DNA of 64,000 nt from assembly GCA_002337085.1 (NCBI GenBank), contig DDFH01000001.1, positions 1 through 64,000 on the forward strand, in the 5' to 3' direction. The notes below the pieces were generated by a model. That model saw only the letters and a program-made list of their open reading frames with translations. It was not told the DNA's origin and ran no database searches. The stretch comes from Hyphomonadaceae bacterium UBA1933 (GTDB lineage: Bacteria > Pseudomonadota > Alphaproteobacteria > Caulobacterales > Aquidulcibacteraceae). The translations under genes were made by a program, and so were the position numbers. Positions 34,065 to 43,443 of this stretch are shown piece by piece (position 1 is the first letter of the stretch; each line of letters begins with the position of its first letter).

Positions 34065-37056
34065 ATGGCCCTCCGTTGTAATGCCCCGTTATTCCGTGGC
34101 TAGGGCTTCCGAAGCTTGATAAGCTTTCTGTGAATTTTGTTATTTGATTTATTTGTATGTCCGCGCCCAAAAGTTTATTATTGCCAATAGCAACGGCACG
34201 CATCCCAGCAGCCTTGATTGCGCTTATTCCCGCCGCAGAATCTTCAATTCCGATTGTATTTATAGGGTTAACCAAAAGACCGTCACATGCGGCAAGGAAA
34301 ACATCGGGTGCTGGCTTTGGATTTATTGATTTTGAAGGATCTGCAATAAAGTCAAAATATTCATCAAGACCCAATTTTTCGATAATCATTGCCGCATTTC
34401 TACTCGCAGAAGCGAGGGCGGTTTTTATTCCATTTTCGCGGCAATATTTTAATGCATCTAAAGCACCAGGAAGAATATTATTCCCATTAAACTCTTTTAT
34501 TTCTTCAAGATAGAAATTGTTTTTAATTTCACACAGCTTGTACTTTTCCGCGTCACTAAAAATAAGTGATGATTTATTTAATATAAGCTCAAGCGAGCCA
34601 ATACGATCAACCCCTTTTAGTTCTTCATTATCTTTTTCATCAAACGGAATTGATAATTTTTTGGCAATTTTCTTCCACGCTTTGAAATGGGCAATGGCAG
34701 TATCGGTAATAACCCCATCAAGGTCAAATATTACGGCACTAATTGGTGCGTAAAACCCAATGCCAATGGAATATTCATTATTTGGCGACAGAATTATATC
34801 CCTACCAAATATTTTTACCGCAATATCGTAATCACCGGTTTGCAGAAAATACGCTTTGGTTTGGTCAACTCTTATTTTGATTGGCGCATTACGAAAAACA
34901 ATATTTAATTCATAAGAATTAAACTCTTTTGCGATGCGCGGTACGAAATGCAAATCGCCATCTTTAAATTCAATTCCACAATATCCGAATGCAATATTGT
35001 GCCACGAGCCAGCAAGTGCCGCCATGTGACAACCGTGATCAGTATTTTCATGAAGATTATCAATATCGACATAGATATTTTGTCGAAAATATTCAAACCC
35101 TTCATCCAAAAGCCCCAAGCGCAGCGCCTGTGTTCCATAACATGAAGCGGAAAGCGTGGAATCATTAATAGAGACAGAATCATAATATTTGAAATCACGA
35201 TGCATGACTTCAAAATTGCCGTTTGCATCGTCAAAAATATCTGCAAGCACCAAATCTGCCTGTTTGCAAATCTGGTAACGATAAAGGCTAAGCGGGTGAT
35301 AATGTAGCAAAAGAGGTCTCTTGTCACCAATTTCGCCAAAATTGAAAACGGCACGTTCAAGGAAATTATCGTCTTGCGCCCGTATCCCAAGCTTCTCATC
35401 ATATGGAAGGTGCATTTTTAATGCAGCTTCTTTCCATAACAACACTTCTTCGTCAGAAAGCGCGATTTTTTGTTTAAGCGTAGCAATTTCTTGTGGCGCA
35501 TGATTTTGCAATAAATCATATAATTCAACAGCTTTATGCAAATGTCTTTGCGCCATAAGATTTGTGAAATAATTATTGTTCACAAGTGCCGTATATTCAT
35601 CAGGCCCGGTTACGCAATTTATACAAAAATCACCATTTTTCCTTTGATTAAAAAACCCTATTTCAAGCCAGATACGCGCAGTCTCAAATAACATCTCTGC
35701 GCCATATTTGACCATAAATTCATTGTCGCCACTTATGTCGTGATAAAGCGTGATTGCATGCGCAATGTCGCCATTAATATGATATTGCGCAGAACCGGCC
35801 GGGAAATATCCAGAACATTCATCGCCATTAATGGTGCGCCACGGGTATAAGGCCCCTTTTTCATGATTTAATTCGCGGGCATGAAGCCGCGCTTTTTCAA
35901 GCCCGCGAAACCTAAAGAGCAATAATTCACACGCCACTTTAGGGTTTGTATAAACAAAGAAGGGAAGAACAAATGTTTCGGTATCCCAAAACACATGGCC
36001 TTCATACCCCTCGCCGCTTAAACCTTTTGCTGCAATTGAATTTTTCGGATGAAGCCCAGCAGACTGAATCAAATGGAATATATTGAAACGAAGCACTGGA
36101 TTAAGGAAATCATGCTCATTATCGCTAACATCAAGATTAATTTGGGAGTTTTTCCAAATTTGTGCAAGAACTTCGGCTTGTTCGCTTAGGTGTAAATCAT
36201 AGCCTTTGTCTTGTATTTTTTGGGCATCTGCTTTTGCCGATGCTATAAGTTCATTATTGTCATCATCATTATCACCAATTGCAAAAGCAGAGTATTTTTC
36301 AATTTCGATTACTTCGCCTTTTGAAAAGTGCCTTTCCTCTTCAAACTTGCTTTGGCAAACATAGATTGCAATCTTTTGTTTGCTTTCATGCGTTTCTTGA
36401 ACCAAAAATAGGCCGTCATCATCCCCAGAATTTACAATTGTTGAAAGTGTATTTACACCTACACCAAGCCTTGGGTCATCGCCCTTTTGTGCCGCTTCAA
36501 CAATATCATCAATTATTGATTGAACCGAAATTATGCCTTCGAATGATCTGGATTCTATTTTAAACTTATTCAAAATACAATTGTTGTTTTTAAATGGCGC
36601 GATATGGGATGAGGTTATAACAATTTCACCACCATTTTTATCATTCCAAATAGTTGTTCGGACATATTCGCCACTCTTCATATTAAGTGTGCGAATAGTT
36701 GAAACCATATTAGCACCAGAAATATTTCGCCCATTCAACTCGATGATAAAGCGACGCGGATCAGCCACAGGAATTCTTGTATCAGTTTTTCGTGCAAAAC
36801 CAGGAAAGCGCTCGTGATAATCAATCTCGCTATTTTCGAATATTGATGAAATATAAACCTTATCGGTGGGGCTGGAAATCTCATTAACGCCGCCGCGTAT
36901 TCCCAAAAAACCATTAGATAATGCAAACACGGTTTCAGATACGGCATCGTAAATTGCCGAAGTGCTTTCTACAATTTTCCAATCGTCATAATGACGAAAT
37001 TTTGTTTCATCCTTGGCTTGCGGCATTTGATTTATAGTTTCCAAACCTTGTTTCAT
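34024..37056 (-). CDS. GH65 disaccharide phosphorylase fused to beta-phosphoglucomutase
   Basis: This 1010-residue cytoplasmic bifunctional enzyme has a GH65 glycoside phosphorylase at residues 1 to about 770. The catalytic acid is E487 in CVTGPDEY, and the phosphate-binding K598-Q599 lies in YRYQICKQAD. The specificity loop near 405-430 reads WRTINGDECSGYFPAG then SAQYHIN, a pattern I associate with trehalose- or nigerose-type phosphorylases rather than maltose phosphorylase, though this is not decisive. Residues from about 772 form beta-phosphoglucomutase (HAD; D778 and D780 in VIFDLDGVITDT, then NEELKGVDR). Together they convert disaccharide plus phosphate to glucose and glucose 6-phosphate. 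Operator-like sites lie 17-51 bases upstream of the start. Confidence 0.92.
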   Translation of the reverse strand: MKQGLETINQMPQAKDETKFRHYDDWKIVESTSAIYDAVSETVFALSNGFLGIRGGVNEISSPTDKVYISSIFENSEIDYHERFPGFARKTDTRIPVADPRRFIIELNGRNISGANMVSTIRTLNMKSGEYVRTTIWNDKNGGEIVITSSHIAPFKNNNCILNKFKIESRSFEGIISVQSIIDDIVEAAQKGDDPRLGVGVNTLSTIVNSGDDDGLFLVQETHESKQKIAIYVCQSKFEEERHFSKGEVIEIEKYSAFAIGDNDDDNNELIASAKADAQKIQDKGYDLHLSEQAEVLAQIWKNSQINLDVSDNEHDFLNPVLRFNIFHLIQSAGLHPKNSIAAKGLSGEGYEGHVFWDTETFVLPFFVYTNPKVACELLLFRFRGLEKARLHARELNHEKGALYPWRTINGDECSGYFPAGSAQYHINGDIAHAITLYHDISGDNEFMVKYGAEMLFETARIWLEIGFFNQRKNGDFCINCVTGPDEYTALVNNNYFTNLMAQRHLHKAVELYDLLQNHAPQEIATLKQKIALSDEEVLLWKEAALKMHLPYDEKLGIRAQDDNFLERAVFNFGEIGDKRPLLLHYHPLSLYRYQICKQADLVLADIFDDANGNFEVMHRDFKYYDSVSINDSTLSASCYGTQALRLGLLDEGFEYFRQNIYVDIDNLHENTDHGCHMAALAGSWHNIAFGYCGIEFKDGDLHFVPRIAKEFNSYELNIVFRNAPIKIRVDQTKAYFLQTGDYDIAVKIFGRDIILSPNNEYSIGIGFYAPISAVIFDLDGVITDTAIAHFKAWKKIAKKLSIPFDEKDNEELKGVDRIGSLELILNKSSLIFSDAEKYKLCEIKNNFYLEEIKEFNGNNILPGALDALKYCRENGIKTALASASRNAAMIIEKLGLDEYFDFIADPSKSINPKPAPDVFLAACDGLLVNPINTIGIEDSAAGISAIKAAGMRAVAIGNNKLLGADIQINQITKFTESLSSFGSPSHGITGHYNGGPYENKEKYYWQKQN

Positions 37057-37426
37057 TTAAAACATCAAAATATGTTATCGATGTCTTTTTATATGGTATC
37101 GATAACATAAAAAGGGTTACTGTCAACACAAATCATTAAAAATATTCAATATTGGTCAATTAGGTGAAAAAAATTTTTTAAAAACAATGAAATTGCTTGT
37201 TTTATGTTTTACAGTTCGTTTCATATATATGCGAATAACAATCAATAAGCGCAGGTATTTATTATGTGACTGTCCAAGATGATTAAACCTGAAAACTTGA
37301 CACCCAATGTTAAAGTTGGGCAGAAAAGAGACATCAAAATATTTTCTGCATAACAACTGAATTAATTGTGTAACATTCATGCGATACAAACCGCAGGGTT
37401 CAATAATTAGTATTTTGCAATAGAAA
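37057..37426. other. Divergent intergenic region, phosphorylase gene / exported protein gene
   Basis: This 370-base AT-rich region has no gene that I can support. It holds the two LacI-type sites at 37073-37107 next to the phosphorylase start. The rest, up to the rightward gene at 37427, shows no clear promoter, hairpin or repeat. Confidence 0.5.
37073..37107. promoter_or_regulatory. Paired inverted LacI-type operators before the phosphorylase gene
   Basis: TGTTATCGATGTC (37073-37085) and GGTATCGATAACA (37095-37107) are inverted copies of one site with ATCGAT centres 21 bases apart, about two helical turns. The first matches the repeats at 31446-31485. They lie 17-51 bases before the phosphorylase start codon, where a repressor would block transcription. 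Confidence 0.82.
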
Positions 37427-38599
37427 ATGAAAAAATCATTATTTATACTTATATTCGCGTCCATTATATTTGGTCAGCAACAAACAAATGCACAAACCCT
37501 TGCATCACTTCCTTTGACACAAAATGGTGGTACTTGGGATTCTGGTCACGTACAAGGTATCGCTGTCGATAAAGCACGGGGTTATATTTATTACTCTTTC
37601 ACTAACCTTCTTGTAAAATATGATTTTCAAGGAAAATTAATTGGCACACTAACTGGTTGGAATGGACATCTTGGGGATTTGGATTTTAACCCCAATGATG
37701 GTTTGGTTTACGGTTCGCTTGAATACAAAAAAGATAACGCTTTCTATATTGCAATTATCGATGTTGATAAAATTAATGCCGTTGGCATTAATGCTTCTGA
37801 AACCGAAATTTTGCGCACTGTATATCTTAAAGAAGTCGTTGATGATTATATTGCTGATTTAAATCATGACGGAATAAAGGGGGCAAATGACGATGATTCA
37901 AAAGATGGGCAAAAACCAAAAGATCATCATTATGGCTGCTCTGGCATTGACGGAGTGTCATTTGGACCACGATTAGGGCATACAGACGGCAAATATTATC
38001 TTACAGTTGCATATGGTATCTATGGCGATATTGGTCGCAACGATAATGACCATCAGGTTCTTCTGCAATATGATGTAAAAGATTGGGAAAAATATAAAAG
38101 CCAACTAATCGAATCCAAGCCGCATCATTACGGGCCAGATAAGGTCGATGGCAAATACTTTATCCGCACCGGAAACACCACATTTGGCGTTCAAAATCTT
38201 GCTTATGATGATAATTTAAAACGCTGGTTCATGGGCGTTTATAAAGGCAAAAAGCCTAACTTCCCTAATTATTCATTATTTGCATTTGATGCCAAAACTA
38301 AGGCTATAATGTCAGATTTGGTTGGTGTTCCCGATGAAAATAGCAAGAAATGGGAAAAAGGACTTTTGATACCGCTTTCTAGTGATGGGCTTTACGACGA
38401 TAAAAGTGGCATCAAGGGGTGGAACCAAAAAGCCGATGTAGGAATGCAACCAGTTGGCAATGGTTTATTTTATCTGGCTGTAAATTCAGGCGGAAAAGGC
38501 CAACAAACTGCTGACCTCACACTAATGCGTTGGACAGGTGATAATCAGCAGCCGTTCAAACCAATAAATATTGAAGAATTAAATAAAATCAAACACTAA
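37427..38599 (+). CDS. Exported beta-propeller-like protein of unknown function
   Basis: This 390-residue protein has a signal peptide (about residues 1-22, ending TNA-Q). I do not recognise the family. Repeated motifs such as GIAVDKARGYIYYSF, DLDFNPNDGLVYGSL and GVQNLAYDDNLKRWFMGV suggest a beta-propeller. A DLNHDGIKGANDDDSKDG stretch (about 145-162) looks like a calcium-binding loop pair of the D-x-N-x-D-G kind, and an HHYG motif occurs twice (DHHYG and PHHYG), so metal binding is possible. It converges on the second phoD gene with an 11-base overlap. A role in handling a phosphate compound or sugar outside the cytoplasm is only a guess. Confidence 0.7.
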   Translation: MKKSLFILIFASIIFGQQQTNAQTLASLPLTQNGGTWDSGHVQGIAVDKARGYIYYSFTNLLVKYDFQGKLIGTLTGWNGHLGDLDFNPNDGLVYGSLEYKKDNAFYIAIIDVDKINAVGINASETEILRTVYLKEVVDDYIADLNHDGIKGANDDDSKDGQKPKDHHYGCSGIDGVSFGPRLGHTDGKYYLTVAYGIYGDIGRNDNDHQVLLQYDVKDWEKYKSQLIESKPHHYGPDKVDGKYFIRTGNTTFGVQNLAYDDNLKRWFMGVYKGKKPNFPNYSLFAFDAKTKAIMSDLVGVPDENSKKWEKGLLIPLSSDGLYDDKSGIKGWNQKADVGMQPVGNGLFYLAVNSGGKGQQTADLTLMRWTGDNQQPFKPINIEELNKIKH

Positions 38600-40214
38600 A
38601 AATATTACGACCACGTTCAACCTTCATACGATGCCTGTCTGCAATTGCGGTCGTTTTGGATTTTACAGTCTGCATAAACAACCATTCTCCAGTAACATTT
38701 TGTGGGGTAATTTCAATCATCATATAACCACGCTGATGTGTGTTCGCCCACTTCATTTCATGGTTAGTAGTGACAAATCCTTGGGCAACAATTTTTGGAT
38801 CTGCGCCCATGCTGCCCTCTATGCCGTTTGAGCTTACGCTATGTCCGGCAAATTCGACACCTGCTGGGTGCTTGTCTTCAGCCAATTCATATGCCCATGC
38901 GTTGTGGCTGTCCCCGGACAGCATTACCAAATTCGCATCGGCATTTTGTGCAGCCTTTAACAAACGTGAACGAGCAGCAGGATAACCATCCCACCGATCC
39001 ATCCACATTGGAAGACCGTGTTTTGCTGCAAGAACATCGTTTTTAAAATTGCTTATACTACGTTCACTGGCGTCAGCTTTTAACCATCCAACAACATCAT
39101 TGGGCATTATTGTCCGCCCCATTATCGTCCCCATTCCAACCAATTGCCATATTGTTGAACGGGAATTGTTTTTAAATCCATGATATAACCAGCTTTCCTG
39201 CGTTGAACCTAGCATAGTTGCCGAAGGTTTTTGCCACTCACCATCACGAAATTCATCAAGTGCAGTTTCAATATTTGCTGCATGAAAGGCTGCACCTATA
39301 TCAGCCTGTTTCGTGCGCCCCAAAAGACGGGATTCAGTGCGATATAAAGTTGCCAGATTGCCGATTTGATATGCTTTCCATGGCTCTTCAGACACGGGCA
39401 TCCATTCACGATATGCCTGCATTGCGGCGGCACGGCGAATACTCCAATCTCCTTCTTTGTCTGGTTGGTGGTTTTGCGCACCCCCTTCCCAACTGTCATT
39501 GGCGGATTCATGATCATCCCAAAATGCGACCATAGGTGCCATTTGGTGCAACGTTTGAAGGTCTATATCCGCACGATAACAAGCATATCGTAAACGATAG
39601 TCTGCAAGCGCGATTATCTCATGATCTGGCGCAACCACTCTTCCTGCTACTATGTTGTCATGATTTGATGAATTGCCATATTCATAAAAATAATCGCCAA
39701 CATGCATCCATAAATCAAGGTCATTTCGTGCCGCCGCATGGGCATAGGCATTAAACCAACCTATCGGAAAATTTGAACATGAAAAAACTGCTAATCCGAA
39801 CCGTTTAACATTGCCTACTGGAAGTGTCTTTGTTCTGCCGACTGGTGATTTACTGCCATCAGGGGCAATAAAGCGATAGTAATAGACACTTCCCGGCTTT
39901 AGTCCGTCAATTGTTATTTTTGCCGTCCAATCACGCCATGAACCGGTTTGAATACTGCCGCCAGAAATTATTTTTGCGAAATCCTTATCGGATGCCACCT
40001 CAACTTTGAGTTCGACAATATCATTTGTTGCGGAAACATAACGCGTCCACAATAATACTGAATCGTCGGATGGCTCGCCACTGGCGACATTATGCGTAAA
40101 ACCTTTTGCCGTTAGCAAATCTTGCGCAAGCGAGCGGCCAGCCGGAAGCAAAAGTGCCATAAGCCCAATGCTGCCGCCTAAAATCAAACTACGGCGATCA
40201 ATATGCGTAATCAT
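38589..40214 (-). CDS. phoD: Tat-exported PhoD-family alkaline phosphatase 2
   Basis: This 541-residue PhoD-type enzyme has a twin-arginine leader (IDRRSLILGG, R7-R8), the N-terminal Ig-like part HNVASGEPSDDSVLLWTRYV, and the catalytic-domain motifs FSCSNFPIGWFNAYAHAA, MHVGDYFYEYGNSS, MVAFWDDHESANDSW and LSGDSHNAWAYEL. It is a clear paralogue of the enzyme encoded at 14464 but about 50 residues shorter. ATG 40214 has AAGGA six bases upstream; ATG 40259 would precede the Tat signal by 15 residues. It starts 14 bases after the stop of a TonB receptor gene, repeating the receptor-PhoD arrangement. Confidence 0.9.
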   Translation of the reverse strand: MITHIDRRSLILGGSIGLMALLLPAGRSLAQDLLTAKGFTHNVASGEPSDDSVLLWTRYVSATNDIVELKVEVASDKDFAKIISGGSIQTGSWRDWTAKITIDGLKPGSVYYYRFIAPDGSKSPVGRTKTLPVGNVKRFGLAVFSCSNFPIGWFNAYAHAAARNDLDLWMHVGDYFYEYGNSSNHDNIVAGRVVAPDHEIIALADYRLRYACYRADIDLQTLHQMAPMVAFWDDHESANDSWEGGAQNHQPDKEGDWSIRRAAAMQAYREWMPVSEEPWKAYQIGNLATLYRTESRLLGRTKQADIGAAFHAANIETALDEFRDGEWQKPSATMLGSTQESWLYHGFKNNSRSTIWQLVGMGTIMGRTIMPNDVVGWLKADASERSISNFKNDVLAAKHGLPMWMDRWDGYPAARSRLLKAAQNADANLVMLSGDSHNAWAYELAEDKHPAGVEFAGHSVSSNGIEGSMGADPKIVAQGFVTTNHEMKWANTHQRGYMMIEITPQNVTGEWLFMQTVKSKTTAIADRHRMKVERGRNIFSV

Positions 40215-40228
40215 GACAAATCCTTTGG

Positions 40229-43225
40229 TTAAAACGTCCCTTTGATGCCAACATTCCACATAGAGCCATAGATACTATATTGTTGTACACGGCTTGGAAT
40301 ATTTGAATAAATAATATCCGGCGCATTAAATATGTTACGTCCAGCAATCATAAATTCAAAATTATTTTTGAATTTATAGCTGGCACTTATATTCCATAAT
40401 TCACGGTCGGCATGGTACAAAATACCATTATTTGCGGTAGTAGGCGTATTGCTAAGCGAGCTTGTACGATATTTTGATTGCCAATTTCCGGTAAGTTGGA
40501 AGTTAAATGGTCCACGATTATATTTAAGCCCCCAATTGGCAGAAGTTTTTGGCATACTCACACGTTCGCCATCTGGATCAACTTGTGTAATTGAACCACG
40601 CAAACCAACGCCTTTTAACCACCCTGGAAGAAAGGTCATCTGTTGATCATATTCAAAGGTTACGCCGTTATTTGTACTGGTTCCGGCAAGGTTTTGGGCA
40701 CTACGGAATATATAACCAGGATAATCAGATGAATTATAACCAACATCTTCGGGGTTAACGGTAACACCTGTTACCTGCATATCTTTCATATCAAGTTTAT
40801 ATACTGAAAGCCCAACTATACCCGATGGTTCAAGATAATATTGCAGGCTTGCATAATATTTGGTGGAATGTTCCGGTTTAAGTTCAGGATTTGGTACGGT
40901 AACAATCATAGTGTCATCATTTACTGATACTACACCACCCAAATTTCCATAATCAGGACGCAATATTGACTGACTGAAGGCAATTTGACCAACTAATTTT
41001 TTACTGAAGTCATATTTCATTCCACCACTTAAGAACCAATCATCATATTCACCACGACGTTTAGAATAAGTGCCATTATGATATTGGTATAAAAGCCCTT
41101 CGACAGTGCTTAATGAATATCCAGCAGCAGTAACTTCTTTTGCAGGGCGTATATCCGCAATTCTTGCGGCAGTTTTTGTTTTTTCATAGCGAAGGCCAAG
41201 ATCAAATCGTGCCTTGCCAATCTCTGCCTGTGTTTCGCCATAGGCTGCATAAATTTCTTCTTCAATTTTTTTATTATTGTCTAATTTGCGCTTTAAATTG
41301 CCCACAGTATCCGCAACAAAATATTCGGGATGTGCAGCGTATATGTCGTACATCGCATAATTGCTATCGGCACGCCAGTTTTGCAAATTCAGATTGCCGG
41401 CATCAAAACCTTTAATAACAAAATCATAATAGTTTGTAGCAGGGATTATCGCCGCTGGATCTTTTTGTGTCAGATCGTTATTTGGTCCGACATATTGGAA
41501 TTGCTTATAAGAACCTTCATTGGTTTGCCATTCATTTGTCCGCCCGCCAAGACCAGCAAGCATGGTAATTTGGAATGAATTGACATTAAGCTTCTTTTTC
41601 AAATCGAGGTTCACTGCATACATATTGCCTTTTGCATCGGATTCAGACGTACGAATGTTATTCCCAATATCACTGTCACGATTGAAACTTGTCGCATCAC
41701 CCCAAGGACGTCCAGAGGTTTGGTTAAGTGTCCAAGCGTTTGAATCTTCTGACGCACGGTCAAGGGTAAATCCGATATTTGTTAAATAGCTATCGGTACG
41801 TTGGAAGAACCCTTCGCTATTATCGCGGAAGTTGAATTGAGATGTTGAATAACTGCCACGCAACGCAGCTTCTAAAGTATCACCCTTATATTCAAGTTTT
41901 GGCGCAAAAAGATATACTGGCGTTGCCGCATAACGGTGTGAATATTGGGTATGAAGGCGGGTGTTGGTTCCATTGGCATTGACAACAATATGGGTTGGTG
42001 TTGAATCAGCCGTTGCATATGATTTAGTTGACGTTCCAAAAATCAAATAAGTATATTGGTTGAAATATTCCACATCATAAAAAGAATATGTGCTTCGTAG
42101 TGATAATGCGAGTTTGTCTGTAATTTTATAGTCAACCGCAAGATTAGCGGCTTTACGGTGGGTTAGTTTCGGACCTGGGCGCCACATTACCTGATAAGGC
42201 ATCACCCTACCATCGGCAAGATAAGACCAATCAGTTTGAATTCTGTCTTGTTGGACATAGTTTGCATTATAACTTGCGTTAAATGCAACACCAAGACGAC
42301 CGTCAAGAAATACATCGGCATAACCAAATTGCGCGGACGGATAAATAGTTGAATGCTTTTTATCATCGGGGAAGTAAATTGGATTAAGGCGGGAATCAGA
42401 TGTACCAACACCACCAATTTGGAAACGCAATAAACGGCTTTTGCGTTGAAACGCATATTGGCTGCGCATATTAATGCTGCCCCCCGGTGAGTCGGCATCC
42501 ATGCTGGCGGTTAAGGTATTATTTAACTCAATTGAATCAATACCTGTAATCGACATTTGCTCAAATGAGTTTTGGCGGCCGCTATTATTATTCGATGTCG
42601 CTGTCGCCATGCGCGCGCCATCAGTGGTGAATGTTGAATATTTCGGGTCAAGCCCGCCAATACGGACCGATGTTGCATCTACCTCTGTATAATCAAGAGA
42701 CAGACCCGGCATATTCTTCATAAATTCGCCAACATCACCCATGGTCAAAATGCCGTAATTATCTGCGGCAACTACGCTTTTGGCATTCAAAGACGCGCGG
42801 CGTTCCATCAATGCCTTTGCTTGACCACCACGTGCAGCGGTAACAATGACAGTGTTTGGGTCACTGCTTCCCAATGCTGTATATGACATTGGTTTTAATT
42901 CAATATTCAATGTCGCAGTCTGATTTGCATCAACTTGAACCGTCGATTTCCATTCCTGCAAACCCGTATATCTTACAATAATGTTTGCCGCACCAGCGGG
43001 AACACTATTTAGAAAGAAAACACCACCATCGCCAGAATATGCCGAAATATTTGTTCCTTCAATTCTAACTTCTGCGTTGGCAATATATTCGCCGGTTGCG
43101 GTATTAATTATTCTTCCTTGAATATTTCCAGAAGATATATTTTGACCATAAACAACAGCGGGTGCAGCAACAGAAAGCGCAATTAAAGCAGTACTTAAAC
43201 CCAAAATAGAATGACGATAGCTCAT
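40229..43225 (-). CDS. TonB-dependent receptor with N-terminal carboxypeptidase-like domain, paired with PhoD 2
   Basis: This 998-residue outer-membrane receptor has a signal peptide (ending VYG-Q), then a carboxypeptidase regulatory-like domain (IQGRIINTATGEYIANAEVRI at about 35-110), a TonB-box-like NTVIVTAARGGQ stretch, a plug (MGDVGEFMKNMPG, VRIGGLDPKYSTFTTDG) and a large barrel. It resembles the TIGR01782 group, like the receptor at 5318 and unlike the shorter receptor at 16300. ATG 43225 is preceded by AGGGG. It is probably co-transcribed with the phoD gene downstream, so the ligand may be a phosphate-containing or phosphate-blocked molecule. Confidence 0.9.
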   Translation of the reverse strand: MSYRHSILGLSTALIALSVAAPAVVYGQNISSGNIQGRIINTATGEYIANAEVRIEGTNISAYSGDGGVFFLNSVPAGAANIIVRYTGLQEWKSTVQVDANQTATLNIELKPMSYTALGSSDPNTVIVTAARGGQAKALMERRASLNAKSVVAADNYGILTMGDVGEFMKNMPGLSLDYTEVDATSVRIGGLDPKYSTFTTDGARMATATSNNNSGRQNSFEQMSITGIDSIELNNTLTASMDADSPGGSINMRSQYAFQRKSRLLRFQIGGVGTSDSRLNPIYFPDDKKHSTIYPSAQFGYADVFLDGRLGVAFNASYNANYVQQDRIQTDWSYLADGRVMPYQVMWRPGPKLTHRKAANLAVDYKITDKLALSLRSTYSFYDVEYFNQYTYLIFGTSTKSYATADSTPTHIVVNANGTNTRLHTQYSHRYAATPVYLFAPKLEYKGDTLEAALRGSYSTSQFNFRDNSEGFFQRTDSYLTNIGFTLDRASEDSNAWTLNQTSGRPWGDATSFNRDSDIGNNIRTSESDAKGNMYAVNLDLKKKLNVNSFQITMLAGLGGRTNEWQTNEGSYKQFQYVGPNNDLTQKDPAAIIPATNYYDFVIKGFDAGNLNLQNWRADSNYAMYDIYAAHPEYFVADTVGNLKRKLDNNKKIEEEIYAAYGETQAEIGKARFDLGLRYEKTKTAARIADIRPAKEVTAAGYSLSTVEGLLYQYHNGTYSKRRGEYDDWFLSGGMKYDFSKKLVGQIAFSQSILRPDYGNLGGVVSVNDDTMIVTVPNPELKPEHSTKYYASLQYYLEPSGIVGLSVYKLDMKDMQVTGVTVNPEDVGYNSSDYPGYIFRSAQNLAGTSTNNGVTFEYDQQMTFLPGWLKGVGLRGSITQVDPDGERVSMPKTSANWGLKYNRGPFNFQLTGNWQSKYRTSSLSNTPTTANNGILYHADRELWNISASYKFKNNFEFMIAGRNIFNAPDIIYSNIPSRVQQYSIYGSMWNVGIKGTF

Positions 43226-43289
43226 GTTTACCCCTAACATAAATGTAATGATGGGGCTGTTTAATTATTCGTTATAACAATTATTTGAC

Positions 43290-43320
43290 ATTATTTATTC
43301 ATTATTGTGAAATAAATAAT
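43290..43320. other. AT-only inverted repeat before the receptor gene
   Basis: ATTATTTATT (43290-43299) pairs with AATAAATAAT (43311-43320) over an 11-base loop. It lies between the end of the SDR operon and the receptor gene. The stem is all A/T, so it is weak as a terminator and could be a protein-binding site. Confidence 0.3.
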
Positions 43321-43443
43321 ACTATAAAAATAAAAGCTTACATTTGTAAAAACAAATTGGATTGATATAGGATTTGGACGCGGGGACAAGATTGGAAACC
43401 ACCCCCTTCAGATTATGAACGAGCATCAATTTCTATTAACTTG

